Below are positions 52,819 to 64,000 of a stretch of 64,000 nucleotides of DNA, piece after piece. Location: positions 1,375,407 through 1,439,406 of the forward strand of contig NW_002060953.1 of assembly GCF_000150275.1 (NCBI RefSeq). The letters run 5' to 3'. A model generated the notes under the pieces. That model was not told where the DNA came from. It did not search any database and saw only the letters and a list, made by a program, of their open reading frames with translations. This stretch comes from Trichoplax adhaerens (Eukaryota > Placozoa > Uniplacotomia > Trichoplacea > Trichoplacidae). Position 1 is the stretch's first letter; each line of letters opens with the position of its first letter. A program made the position numbers and the translations under genes.

Positions 52819-55800
52819 TTGTATCGAAAAGGTAACATATATCATTGGAAGAGTGCTAGCTTGCTCTTTGAATTGAGATCAATGTCATCTCTGATATCAT
52901 TCTTGAATATAAGGTAAACACTTATAGTCTACTACCAGAACTATTCATCTTTGACATTTACTGAAACTTCTACAGCTATGATGCTTAGCTCCGCTTTAGG
53001 ATGAGCTTATTTCTTGTACTATGTATATGCTTCCATTTTATTTCATCCTGTTTTTGTCTCTCACCATGATTAGATAGAAGTAGGAAAGTATGACTTATTC
53101 TTAAATAGTAATACGTTTATATTAATGATTAAAGGCTATATAGTACATCTCGAAATTTTTCTAACAGTCTTTTCCCCTGATATTACATAAAATCAATTAG
53201 AGTTATACAATGCATTAGTATCGAATGTATGTTGAAATTAGCGTTCTTTCTGCTTCTAGGATTCTATAGTAAAATAATAATTTCGATCATTTTTTCTACT
53301 ATTACGCATATTAATTAATAAATACAATAATTTGTTGAATATGTATCAACCTCATTCTTATCTTCTGTATTAAATTAACATATAGTCCTCTAATTACTAA
53401 ATAGTTCATGCTTAACTAATAATAGTAGAATCTGAAAATTATTCTAGATTGTATTCCAAAATAAATCTATCACTTTTTCTTCCTAAAATAAAGGTTTAAA
53501 TTTTCATGATCGATATTACTAGTATAAAACAAATATGTACCTTGAAAATACAATATTTTAAAGATTATTGTCGATATGATAACAAGATACAAGATAGCTC
53601 TTCAGCCGAAATTAAGAATTGATTTATTCAATGCAATAATTCTTTGGTTATAAGTCAATGTGTATAAGCTTGCTCATATTTAAGCCGAGATCAGAAACTT
53701 TCAAACACTAATATATCGTTTATGGTAGCTGGAGAATGCCGGTGATGTCCGAGAGTACTGGAGAGAAAACAAAAAAATCTAGATCGAATTATATTATTAA
53801 TGCAGCCATTAAAATATCAGATATAAATAGAAAGTTTTCAGTTTATCCCTGTAGTTGTTTTCGCGGCGAACCTACAAATTACAGAGCACCCTTAATTTAA
53901 TATCCTGTTTACTTCACTATCAAATTAATTAACGCCAAAAATAACTCCTTTACAATTAAATGAGATTACTACCCAATACTTGATATCAGCGTGTAATAAC
54001 ATCATCAAATATATTGGAATGCTAAAAATTTTTAACTGAGAATTATCATCTTGTTTTCTTTTGATCGCATCTACGTTCAATATTTATATAAATCTAAACT
54101 ATCGTTAGTTTATTTATTCTACTGAAATATCTCGTGTAGTTACAAAAATTTATTCTTGATATGATAATAAGGGTAGCTTTAAACAACGAGTACTGCTGCA
54201 TTTCAAGTGCCTCAATGTTTGTCTTCTTACTTTTCAACTTTATTAACGTAAACAACTTAATGTTATACAATTAAAATTTGACTGTTTTATTCTTTCAGCA
54301 GGGGGGTTGCAGTATAGTCTCGTTACACTATCATGAACTGTATTACTTCTGACTCCAAAAATACTTTCAAAAATACTGTCAAATCTCATTTCTTTATTAT
54401 TGTTTATTCATCCATTTTATTTTTTATGAGTGGATAAGAGAGTATGACTATTCAATGCGTCGCAGTATTTTGCGCTGTAGTAAATTTTAACATTCTTCTG
54501 ACGATGAATGCTTTGTTATTATTTTTAGAAAATATATTATTTTCTAGGAGACAGAAAAGTTTATTTCAACCCTTTATTAAAGTTACTGGACTATACTGTT
54601 TATTTCATAATACATTCTGAATATAATACTGATATCCAAATATTAAGACTTGTAAAATCGATTTAAACCGCATCCACGAGTATAGCAATTTTAATAGCTA
54701 TCTAGATCTACGGCTTGCCATTTCGTTGATATTATTTAAATAATCCTGCTGTTTTATTATTCTGCGCAATGATTTTTCTCCATAAATTACCTGTTTTATT
54801 AACGAGTTCTTAGCAAAAGATGATAATATCTTTGTATAATTGCTTAATACGAAAGGAATCTTTAGCTTCTAAATATAGCGTACGGTTTGGCCTTTGAAAA
54901 AGAAATAATGAGGCAGCAAGAATTTAGTGCGATTGCCTTAAATAAGCATTAAACGGCGGCAACTTGGTCTGCACTGATTGAAATAATCATTGCAAACGTC
55001 TAATTTTGAATATAAATTTAAACAATATCATGCTGAACTATTTATTTAGATATGGCAGTATCCATAAATACAAATTAAATTTTATATATTTAAGACTCAT
55101 GCAAATATCAGTGGCCGGTATTACAGAGAAACTCGGATGCGCGTTTCATATTGAAATCATTATCTAAAGCAATGGATTTGAACATCGTGAAAGGATGTTA
55201 GAGTCGTAAAACAAACTGTGTAATACTTGAAATAATTAATTCGGCAATACTTTAGTAATTGGGTAGTTATGTCCATAGAGTTTCTTTATTATTATTGCTG
55301 TTATTATTAGAACATTTCAAACAGTTTAGAGAAATAACGCAGTTATACGAGTTTCAAAGTTTTACTTCAAATATTTCTTCTTCTGAAATACGCTAATATG
55401 CTAATGTTATTATCGCGCTTAACAATTATTTGTACTATAAGACAAGACTAAGCTGAAAATTTGTAGAAAATGAAAGCCAAACTATTGGTATATTCGAAAC
55501 ATGTTAACTTTAAAATTATGCCATTATATCATTTTATCAAATCTAATGTTTCACAGATAAACGGAGAATTTATAAAATTTCCTACTCGTAACTAGGACGG
55601 CAAACAATTTTGCAGATGTTTATCGATAACAACCCAAGCTGCTTAGTTACTACACAGATGTCGTAAGTTCAAGTATTAATAATAATTTTATTTCACTGCT
55701 CAAAAACTTTTAAGCATGTATTCTCCTAATAAAACAAACATAACAGTAGTAAATGCATGTATGCTGTTTATCTACATGGAAAATGATTTATTCTTATGTC

Positions 55801-57457
55801 CATTATTAAACCTACAAAGATTTATTCTTCTGAAAATGGATCTAGTTTGATATTATTTCCGTAACCGTTGATAATATAATCAGTATTGTAGCCGTGATAT
55901 ATATAACCTGATTTTCAAATCTATAGTAACCATTGGAAACATAGGACCATAAAGACAACATCAACAATGTCGTTGATAGCGAAAAAGTTTCAATTTTATG
56001 AGTACAATGTCAACGGCTACACAATGTAAGTTTTCATATTTTATTTCTAATGTAGCTATCAAGGAATGAGTCTAAATTTGAGTTATAACTAATTTTAATG
56101 AAGCATCATGTTTTATTTATTAAATGAGCAGAAATACTCGGAACATACGATAATAATCAAAGCCTTAAGGGATCAATTTCATATTTATAAACGAAGCTAA
56201 TCAATGTAAAAGATAAGACCAAGAAGTGATTAGAGGAATAGAACTATATATAATTGCGAATGAAACAAAATGTATTTTTAGTCCTTAAATAAGATTGTAG
56301 ATAACAGTCTAATTCGCTTGCTTCACTACTGAGCAAGGTCTAAATTACTTTAGGGTATCTATCTTTTCGAAGGAAACAATAGGTTCTGTTCAAGATAGTT
56401 ATTCCGGCAGCATGAAAACTTCTCTACGCTAACATAAATTAAATTTATTAATCAAAGCAACGATACTGCCTTTCGTAATCTTGCTAATTTTGATGATGCT
56501 AATTACGCAATCGACTTAGAGGACAATTCTTGTTATGAATCTAGATCATCATAAGTGAAACCAAAAAATACCTTAATTTAATCATAATTGCCGTAATTGT
56601 CAATTGCTTTGCATCCAGTTTACATAATAGCATCCCAAAATGAATCTACGGTTATTAATATTGAAGTTGATAATTACTATCAGCACCATAAGTATACCAC
56701 AGAGTAATATTTCAAAATACTAGTCTAGTGCAATCCAATCAAAATATTTAAAGTTTATTCTACAATATTTATCTTCAATTTTGCTAGTAATTTAGCATGT
56801 TATTACTATATGAAAAGTAGTATTTTAATTTCTATGCTTACATTTAATGTATCCTATAACCATAAAATATTCTTAATTTATTATTCTCCTCTTTATCAAC
56901 AAAAAATCAATGTTTATCAGACATACAGTGTTACCAAGCCTTGGCGACTAAGATCTCCACCGGCCTATAAATCATTACTATTGTCTGGGTTTACGTTAAA
57001 TGACATATTGTTGCTTCACTAATTTCAAATAGGAATAAGGCTATAGTTAACAATTCGCTAAACAAAAAGTGATTTACCGATATTATTAAAATTTCGATTT
57101 TACTTTTGTGGATAGCTAATATCATGATGCATAATGGATAATTTTAATCAATTGTTTTCAAGCTATATTTAGTCAGTTGTACATCGATCATTGAATACTT
57201 TTTTTAAATGTTCTATAAATATCTGTAAGCCTGGTACAATTTTTTTAATTTTACGTTTTTATTTTTCAAGAGAAAAGCTATTTTACATGCTAAAAAATCG
57301 TGCTTATCAGCAGTTATCGATCTCCCGGAAAAATTTGACTGGTATCATTCCAATATTTGGATAATAATCTAAACCTTAATTTTTGAATATTCTAAACGTC
57401 TCTCTAGTCAATAAATATATTTCAGCGTTTTGGCTTTCGTTCTCTCTCCGATTAAGC
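52819..57457. other. non-coding stretch between receptors 5 and 6
   Basis: An AATAAA at about 53317 is 500 bases past the stop of receptor 5 and may or may not serve it. The frame at 56810-57022 has no recognisable domain. A GGGGGG run is at about 54301. Confidence 0.45.
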
Positions 57458-58450
57458 ATGATCAACTCAAGTTACATTCAACAAATTGATATCATAGCTG
57501 TTATGGTATGGTCTACTGTTGGTTCATTAGCCTTAGTAGTTAATTTAACATTTATCATCATGTACTGTATTAGAGGTTGGCCTCGGCGAGTTATCAGCAA
57601 TATCTTAATTAGTCAATCAATTGGGCACATTTTGTATATTGCAGCTTACGTCTTTCCGAGATTGGCATTTGTAGAATGGCAAAGTTTAATCATTTATTGC
57701 AATTTTTTCCCTGCCTTGCAAATTGCTATCATTATAATTTTATTTCTACATCCACTTTGTATCAGTATTGACTGCTATTTAATGATATTTTATCCATTGT
57801 ATTATCGCTGCCGTAAAGTTCAGCGCAAGATGAGGCAGATGATCATTATAATTTGGGTAGTTGCTATCGTTGTAGCAGTTATATCTTTAGTTACATTTCA
57901 TCACTGGTCTAATAACGGCTGTAATCAAAGTTATACTTCACCACTTAAATCTGTTTACACGTTGTTTGTAATGGTTGTCTGTGCCTGCTGCCCCTTCATT
58001 ATTACTGTTCTATGTTACTGGCGAATTCTTAAGCAATCATTAAATCAACCAAAAGCTAGCTTTGACAAAAGGATGCCAATATTGAAGCGAAGAAATAGTC
58101 CTAATTCAATGGAATCATTATATAGTAAAAATCGAGCCGTAGCTAAATTAATGGCTATAAACTTTATGCTTTTTAGTATTTTATCTTTGCCCTTTCTTAC
58201 ATTATTTACAATTCGATCGATAACAAGAAGTGATATTGGCACTGGAGCATTTGTAGTTTTACGGTATATTTCACACTTTTATTTTATCTTAGCTCCAGTA
58301 ATTAATTTATTATTTATTCACTATATTAATGCAGCAGTTAAGGAAGCTATGCTTAGTTCTAGAGTATCATGGAGTAATAGTTCGATAAAATTAAGTATCG
58401 GAAGATCCTTTCGATCGCTTGCAGGTACTGTGGATGGTACTACTGTATAA
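57458..58450 (+). CDS. class A GPCR, intronless, R3.50 changed to Cys (receptor 6)
   Basis: A 330-residue seven-helix membrane receptor, the most divergent of the set. The frame is open from 57383, but that first codon is TTG. The first ATG, at 57458, has A at -3, is followed at once by sequon N3-S-S, and gives a length like its relatives. Seen: N29 (1.50); H57 at 2.50; C81 (3.25) with C155 in ECL2; W133; P179 and Y187; P245 in TM6 with Ser243 at the toggle. DRY is D105-C106-Y107 and NPxxY is N283-L-L-F-I287, so the arginine, proline and tyrosine switches are all lost. His98-Pro99 occupy 3.42-3.43. The tail ends in G-T-T-V, fitting a class I PDZ ligand. The intact frame argues for a working but atypical, perhaps non-G-protein-coupling, receptor. 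Confidence 0.93.
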   Translation: MINSSYIQQIDIIAVMVWSTVGSLALVVNLTFIIMYCIRGWPRRVISNILISQSIGHILYIAAYVFPRLAFVEWQSLIIYCNFFPALQIAIIIILFLHPLCISIDCYLMIFYPLYYRCRKVQRKMRQMIIIIWVVAIVVAVISLVTFHHWSNNGCNQSYTSPLKSVYTLFVMVVCACCPFIITVLCYWRILKQSLNQPKASFDKRMPILKRRNSPNSMESLYSKNRAVAKLMAINFMLFSILSLPFLTLFTIRSITRSDIGTGAFVVLRYISHFYFILAPVINLLFIHYINAAVKEAMLSSRVSWSNSSIKLSIGRSFRSLAGTVDGTTV

Positions 58451-60787
58451 TTCTACCTCTCGTTGCTTACATCCAGTATATTACTTATCTACTTATGTTG
58501 TGTTTAGTAGCATTATATATTGTGGTATTATGATATAACATTATTCTGCATTCAGAGTACGATTTAAATTAAAGATCTTCATCACAAAAATTATACTCGT
58601 AGGCAGTGCAATATACTTATGCTATTAAGTTCTGCTTTAACCGATATCATAATACACCTAAAGAAGGAGGTATAAGAACGCTGATACTGAAAATTCAGTA
58701 CTAGATGTTATTAACTGACTCTCGTTAGTAACTGTAACTATTTCAAATATTAAATAAAATCACTAGCGTCAAGGATAAACCATGAAATAGACGAATTCTT
58801 TCATGATTATTTTCTGTTTAGAAAATTTATCTTCCTTACCTAGACTCTCATTCATTGTCGTCCGTTATTTGCTGCCCTAATACATAGCACGTGTACAAAG
58901 TTTTCTAATTTCATTATTGTAGGCCAAATAATTAATGCAGCATTTTTTTATTTCTGCTTTGATTAACTATATATTGTTCATTGTCAACAATGTTTTATGA
59001 ATATAATGTAGAATCTAAATTCCAATCAATTATGACTATCAATAAAGGAAAAATTTTAGCATAAAATGTCTGGAAAATATATACATAGAATGTATTATGT
59101 AGAATACTTGAACATTAAAAAAAATCTCCCCTTATTAAATCGATGAGCGATATCTTTTTCTATTATGGGCGTCTTTAAAAGTTAATAGCACAGTAATTTA
59201 TCAGTTCAGTTTCCTTCTAAAGATACTGTATCAAAATTAAGTATAGTACAAACCAAATAAAAGATTAATAAAATCCCATAAATCGTATTTGCGTTTGTCT
59301 CTTTGGCATACAATTATTCGCTAAATTTACAAAAGGCTTAAAGCAAATTGTTAGAATCAAAGATGCTAACAGATACATTAAATCATGTTTGCTCTGCAGG
59401 CATTTTCAGATCAGCGACGAAAACTGAAATTTGAATGTTTGTGTTTTGTGTGGCTGTAAAAATAAATGCCCTCTATACTATATTTACGTTATTATTGCAT
59501 TAGGTTAAAAGCAAAGCAATAGATAAAATGACTTAAGAATTATCCAATTTAAACTGTATCTGTTATAGTATATCACATATTTATGTAATTACTGATGACG
59601 TTGTTATATAGCCATATTGCGTAACCACAGAAATTAGATCATATTCGATGCTAAAATATTGAATCTTGAAAGGTATTGAATAACAAGGAAATCAGTTGTT
59701 ATCAAGTTATAATAGTGTTTATTAGCTCCCAGAATATTTGCATGTATGTAAATTCTTCAAAAGATATCATACGATTAGTCGCGATTACCCTTCTTAACCC
59801 TTCGGAGAACACTTAAGTCTACAGGAAGTCTAGTAGAACGCTAGAATGGCAATAGAGATTTCAACTTGTCTGCAAAATTTACCGTAGATGACAAACAGAT
59901 ATAAATCAATCCAACGTGTACAAATCCCCTTATACTTGAAAATTCTAAGAAGCAATTTTAGAACATAATCGATTTCAATCCAAAATTTTACTTACATTAC
60001 TTATGAATCTTTATTAGTGAGTAGAGCCAATGAAGCCCCATAATACAGAATGATTAATTCACCGTTGCCAACTTTCATAGTTTAAAATTTATAGTCGTGA
60101 ATTGATATATTTTTGAGTACAAAAGATAATGGCCACTATTGCAATTGTGAATTACTGTCTGTTTGTATATAGTATCTTATATACGTATGACCGGCAAAAC
60201 TACTAATTGTTTATGAAGTAATTTTAGAATTTTAGTGTTTAGATAGCAGTAATGACCAACTGAAGATTATGCCAATGCCAGTATTCCTCGCAGTATTTGA
60301 TACAGTATTTTATATGAAAGCAGAATAGACTGTCATAAATTTTATCTTTTAACATTTACTCAGCAGTGCAGTAGATAGTTTGCTTAGCTTGGGCCAATTT
60401 CTACCAATAATGTCCTACTGCTTACTACTGTAAATTCGGCGCAATTATACTGCTGCTAACACAACGCTCCCTCCTGCATTTTGTATAATCCGTAAGAATC
60501 GAGTGTACGGCCAGCAGTTTTGCTAGCCTTCTATTCAAGAATTGTAGTCTTCAGTTGGTAGCAGTAGTCTCCAACCACGGATTGTGCAGATACAAAAAAT
60601 ATCCTGAATGAACTGTGTATTTAATACCGTATTTTACAAGTTATTCTACTGTTGATGAACTGTAGTAGATGCTATCTTCGTGTGCATAGACGATGAGGGT
60701 ATTATACAGTGCTACCGTCTTCTGCTCTCACTTTAAATTAACCGCAAAATTTTTATCACTTCATTTATTACATTATTACTTAGTTTT
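58451..60787. other. non-coding stretch downstream of receptor 6
   Basis: AATAAA at about 58753, some 300 bases past the stop, is a candidate poly(A) signal. No other feature was supported. Confidence 0.45.
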
Positions 60788-61230
60788 AAACCGTAAGGAT
60801 GGCAACGGTGATGTGTATTTACATGTACTTTGTATGTTATGTTATTGTTTTTACAGTTAACTCAATTGATTTCAAACAGTAACAACATCAATAACTATGC
60901 ATGCATATGCATTACATATATCATATGTTGTTTTATTATGCCTACCGTTAACTAATTCTATTCTATGCTTCAGACCCTAAATACGGCAACCGCGATGTAT
61001 ATTTCCACTTTTATTGTATGTTGCGTTGTTATTTTTACTGTTATCTAAATTTAATTAAGACCGTAAGGACGACAACAGCAATGTGCCTTTTACACGCATA
61101 TAAATTTACGTGTATTATGTTATTGCCTTTTAGCTTTAATTGAATTTAAGACGTTGAGGATAGCAACGGTGATGTCTATTTACACGTTGATTATATTGCA
61201 TAGAATGCTGTATCTGTTAACGGTAAAAAC
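60788..61230. repeat. five-unit tandem repeat, unit about 86-97 bp
   Basis: Units start at about 60788, 60874, 60971, 61057 and 61148. The consensus begins (A)GACCGTAAGGA(C/T)GGCAAC, then GGTGATGTGTATTTACACG, and later a TATGTTATTGTTTTTACT-like block. The second unit is the most worn and contains a palindromic ATGCATGCATATGCAT. Units differ by point changes and small indels, so the array is old. Confidence 0.75.
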
Positions 61231-62614
61231 AGCATTAATATCATTTGGACTGTTGCCACGATAGTCCGTGCGTCTGCAAGTCTGTTCCTTCCTACTGTTA
61301 TACCACTATAAAATATAGTAATGTTAAAACAAAAGAGAGAAATAAAAAATAACGGTTACTGCTGAACAATACTGCAACATAGTTAACTGCTATAACGGGC
61401 CAAAATCGCCAGTATACTATGTTTTCTTGTAGTGATTGAATTCTTGCATACTGTACATTACTAACACAAATTACAATATGAAATATGTACATATTTACTA
61501 GCAAACGTCTGATGTTACGAGAAGTATGTTTTACATAGGATCATTTACAGTTCAAGAAGGTGAAGATGAAAGACGAATTGAGCGTAGTTAACTATAATTT
61601 AGTTCATTAACTGATTAGTTGCTATTCAATTTACTTCGTAACATAAAACGCTGACGACAATATATAGTACGGTGCTGAGTATAGCAGCGCTTCGATAATA
61701 TATCATCTGCCATAGGACTTTAGCTGGTATTAATATTTTGTAACTCTGGTACATATCAACTGAGATTATTTATTCTATTAAACCATTCGTCATTTCTGCA
61801 GTTATTGACAGAATTACTTAAGCAGACTATTTATCCGTCTGGTCCCATTTCATATTTTACTGCATCTAGTTCACATTTGCCCGCCGTCCTAAATCATAAT
61901 GTTAAATTCAACTACTGAAAGTGTACAAGGGAGAAATGCTTTCATGCATGAATCAAGCCGTATTGCTGTTTTGGACAGAAGCATGAATCAACCGATAAGA
62001 AAGTAAGTGATATACCATGTATTTTTATCAGATTAAGGTTTTAAAAGCGGTTCATCTATTTAAATTATCTTTTTAGTCATAGACCGCTTCATAATTTTAA
62101 ATAACACTAGTAATGCTCCGTAATATCTTGTAATTCTAAATCGCCTATCAAAGAGCAGCAGTACTTCACAATTACCTAGCATACGAGTATAGTAAAGCAG
62201 TTGTTCATACAGCATACTTTGATTAAAACAATATTCTTCCTGTAGGATTAAGTTGGAGTTGAAAAGCTACTATTCGTGAATGTACAATCCAAATCAATTT
62301 CAATATCGCTTTTTTGGATATGTCTGATTGAATCTAGTTGTCTGTAAGGCGTAAAAGCTGTACCCTTATCATAAATGTAGGATATACAGTTGAAAACTTC
62401 CATTTTACCAATCCAAAAGTTTCAAGATAATTGAATTAACGCAGAATGATCTGACGTTAATGACAACTGATTTATTTTAGTCTTTTCGCTTTATTACTCC
62501 ATCAAAATCTTCATACACTCGTAGATACTTATTACTACTTCTAGCTACCATAACAAAGTATAAAGGAACAGATTTCATTATTCGTATAAGAACAAATGCA
62601 ATCGTAAGTGAAAA
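61231..62614. other. non-coding stretch before the assembly gap
   Basis: The 61298-61504 (-) frame is hydrophobic but has no recognisable domain. The minus-strand frames that run into the gap cannot be judged. Confidence 0.45.
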
Positions 62615-62761
62615 NNNNNNNNNNNNNNNNNNNNNNNNNNNNNNNNNNNNNNNNNNNNNNNNNNNNNNNNNNNNNNNNNNNNNNNNNNNNNNNNNNNNNN
62701 NNNNNNNNNNNNNNNNNNNNNNNNNNNNNNNNNNNNNNNNNNNNNNNNNNNNNNNNNNNNN
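62615..62761. other. assembly gap (147 N)
   Basis: A run of N in the sequence. The frames reported across it are artefacts of reading through unknown bases. Confidence 0.99.
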
Positions 62762-64000
62762 CATTTACTTTTAGCAAAATATAATGAATCGCATTATGCT
62801 ATACTGTATGTCTCAGTATTCGTGATAGTTTGTAACAGGTAGACAACATTATAAATTAGAATTATAAATTATGTTTTACATATTTCTGGCGTAAAATAAT
62901 CTTGACAGAACATGGTAGCTTAGACTTTTTAGATTAATCTTTTATTCTCCTTCTATTCAAGCATAATGGAACAAACGATAATTTAAAAATTATCGAACAT
63001 ACATTATGTATCGTTTGATGCAGACATCTACTGGCCTGATGTATTTTGCTCTACACTATTCACGTTCTCACTAATCTACAATACGTCAATTTCGAATGAT
63101 TGCCGATTGGCTAGTAAAATGATTATTTTTTCTTCAATAATAAAGAGATTATGAAATGTTGTGCCTACCCTATTAATGCTAATTGATAGTTGGTAACTGG
63201 ATGCTAGGCTATTATACATAGCGGTAGCTTTCTTAATACCCTGTATTCGCTATGCATTATGTTTGATCTTCTGATGATAAAGTTATAATGCTATTTAAAT
63301 ATTGAAATGTTTTTGAACATTTTATCAGTAGTACATCCTACCCCTTTTACTTATTCTTCTCATGTACATAAACAGAGTACATCAATCTAATCTTCGATAA
63401 CCATTATTGAGCCCATCTTTGATACAGAACCCTTCCACTAATTGATTGCCTTTTGCATTAAGTTTAGGAAATACACTATACTTCGATATGAAATGTAGTT
63501 TAGAAAAAAACTACTAACGCTAGTAACAGCCCTTTTATCTACATTTGCCAATTATAATATACTTGCATGACTATTTTGCAACATTGTCTACAAAATGAAA
63601 GAATATACATGGCTTCAATAAAGTGGGTTAGATCAATGATTGCTTTTATCTACTTTTTTCTCTACAACAGCTTTAAATTTGCACTATAATCACTATTCCT
63701 GATATGACAGTTCTTATGACAGCTATTATTCAGCAATTAATCTTTGTTACACAATCTTAATTTTTATTTTGTCAGGAAAACATCAGTCTAAAAAATATCC
63801 TATAATACTATAAGCGAATTAATTCAATTTAGGCTTGCATCAGCCGTTGTCAATTAATATAATTATAGTTAACAGCAGTTCTGACATTTTTCGCTAGTTG
63901 CAGGCTGTTATTATTTAATGTTCTAGATTGCAATTAGGAGAATAATAAGTTATAAGTAACATCTGCCAATTTAACGGACAATTTTATAAAATATCACTGA
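62762..64000. other. non-coding AT-rich stretch to the window end
   Basis: Contains a short hairpin-capable CGATAATTTAAAAATTATCG at about 62977. No gene was supported. Confidence 0.5.

Noticed and set aside
57383-57457. Longer N terminus for receptor 6
   Set aside because: The first codon of the longer frame is TTG. The first ATG at 57458 gives normal length and a sequon right after Met.
62477-62777. Two minus-strand frames through the gap
   Set aside because: They run through unknown bases and have no recognisable domain outside it.
1-64000. CRISPR array, prokaryotic operons, tRNA or rRNA genes
   Set aside because: No regularly spaced short direct repeats, no clustered intact genes on one strand with short spacing, and no tRNA-like cloverleaf or rRNA signature was seen by eye.

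Overview
This 64 kb window is AT-rich, sparsely coding animal DNA. I can support six complete protein genes. All are intronless class A (rhodopsin-like) G-protein-coupled receptors of about 330-340 residues, at 9984-10985 (-), 27172-28185 (+), 39915-40907 (+), 45899-46903 (+), 51796-52818 (+) and 57458-58450 (+). Eukaryotic origin is shown by seven-transmembrane GPCRs, an A at -3 before every ATG (a full GCCACC-ATG in one case), long non-coding stretches, and a 147-base run of N at 62615-62761. The single-exon receptors and low GC suggest a placozoan (Trichoplax/Hoilungia), but this is inference; another early-branching animal is possible.

The six receptors are clearly related. They share the TM3-ECL2 cysteine pair, N1.50, W4.50, P5.50, Y5.58 and P6.50. 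All six lack the acidic residue at 2.50 (G, S, G, N, G, H) that forms the class A sodium pocket, and all six carry a histidine at 3.42. The DRY, CWxP and NPxxY switches decay by different routes in different copies. The set looks like a lineage-specific receptor cluster, one gene inverted relative to the other five, spaced 5-16 kb apart.

The space between them holds old, decayed sequence. (a) At 720-1510, 7010-7480, 13405-13965, 22990-23490 and 30530-31560 there are diverged copies of one or more gene-derived repeats. Their broken translations resemble BTB, BACK and F5/8C-like segments, which suggests relics of a BTBD9-like family. (b) At 4376-4925, 7895-8450, 15110-15660 and 35520-36080 there is a second dispersed family of about 550 bp that I could not assign. 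(c) At 28456-29290 on the minus strand, just after the second receptor, is a broken torsin-like AAA+ ATPase relic. (d) Local tandem repeats lie at 48670-49200, 50517-50765 and 60788-61230. (e) At 18110-18980 there is a strongly G-poor, C-rich block bounded by a 16-bp direct repeat. The rest is unannotated AT-rich DNA. I saw no rRNA, tRNA or CRISPR array.
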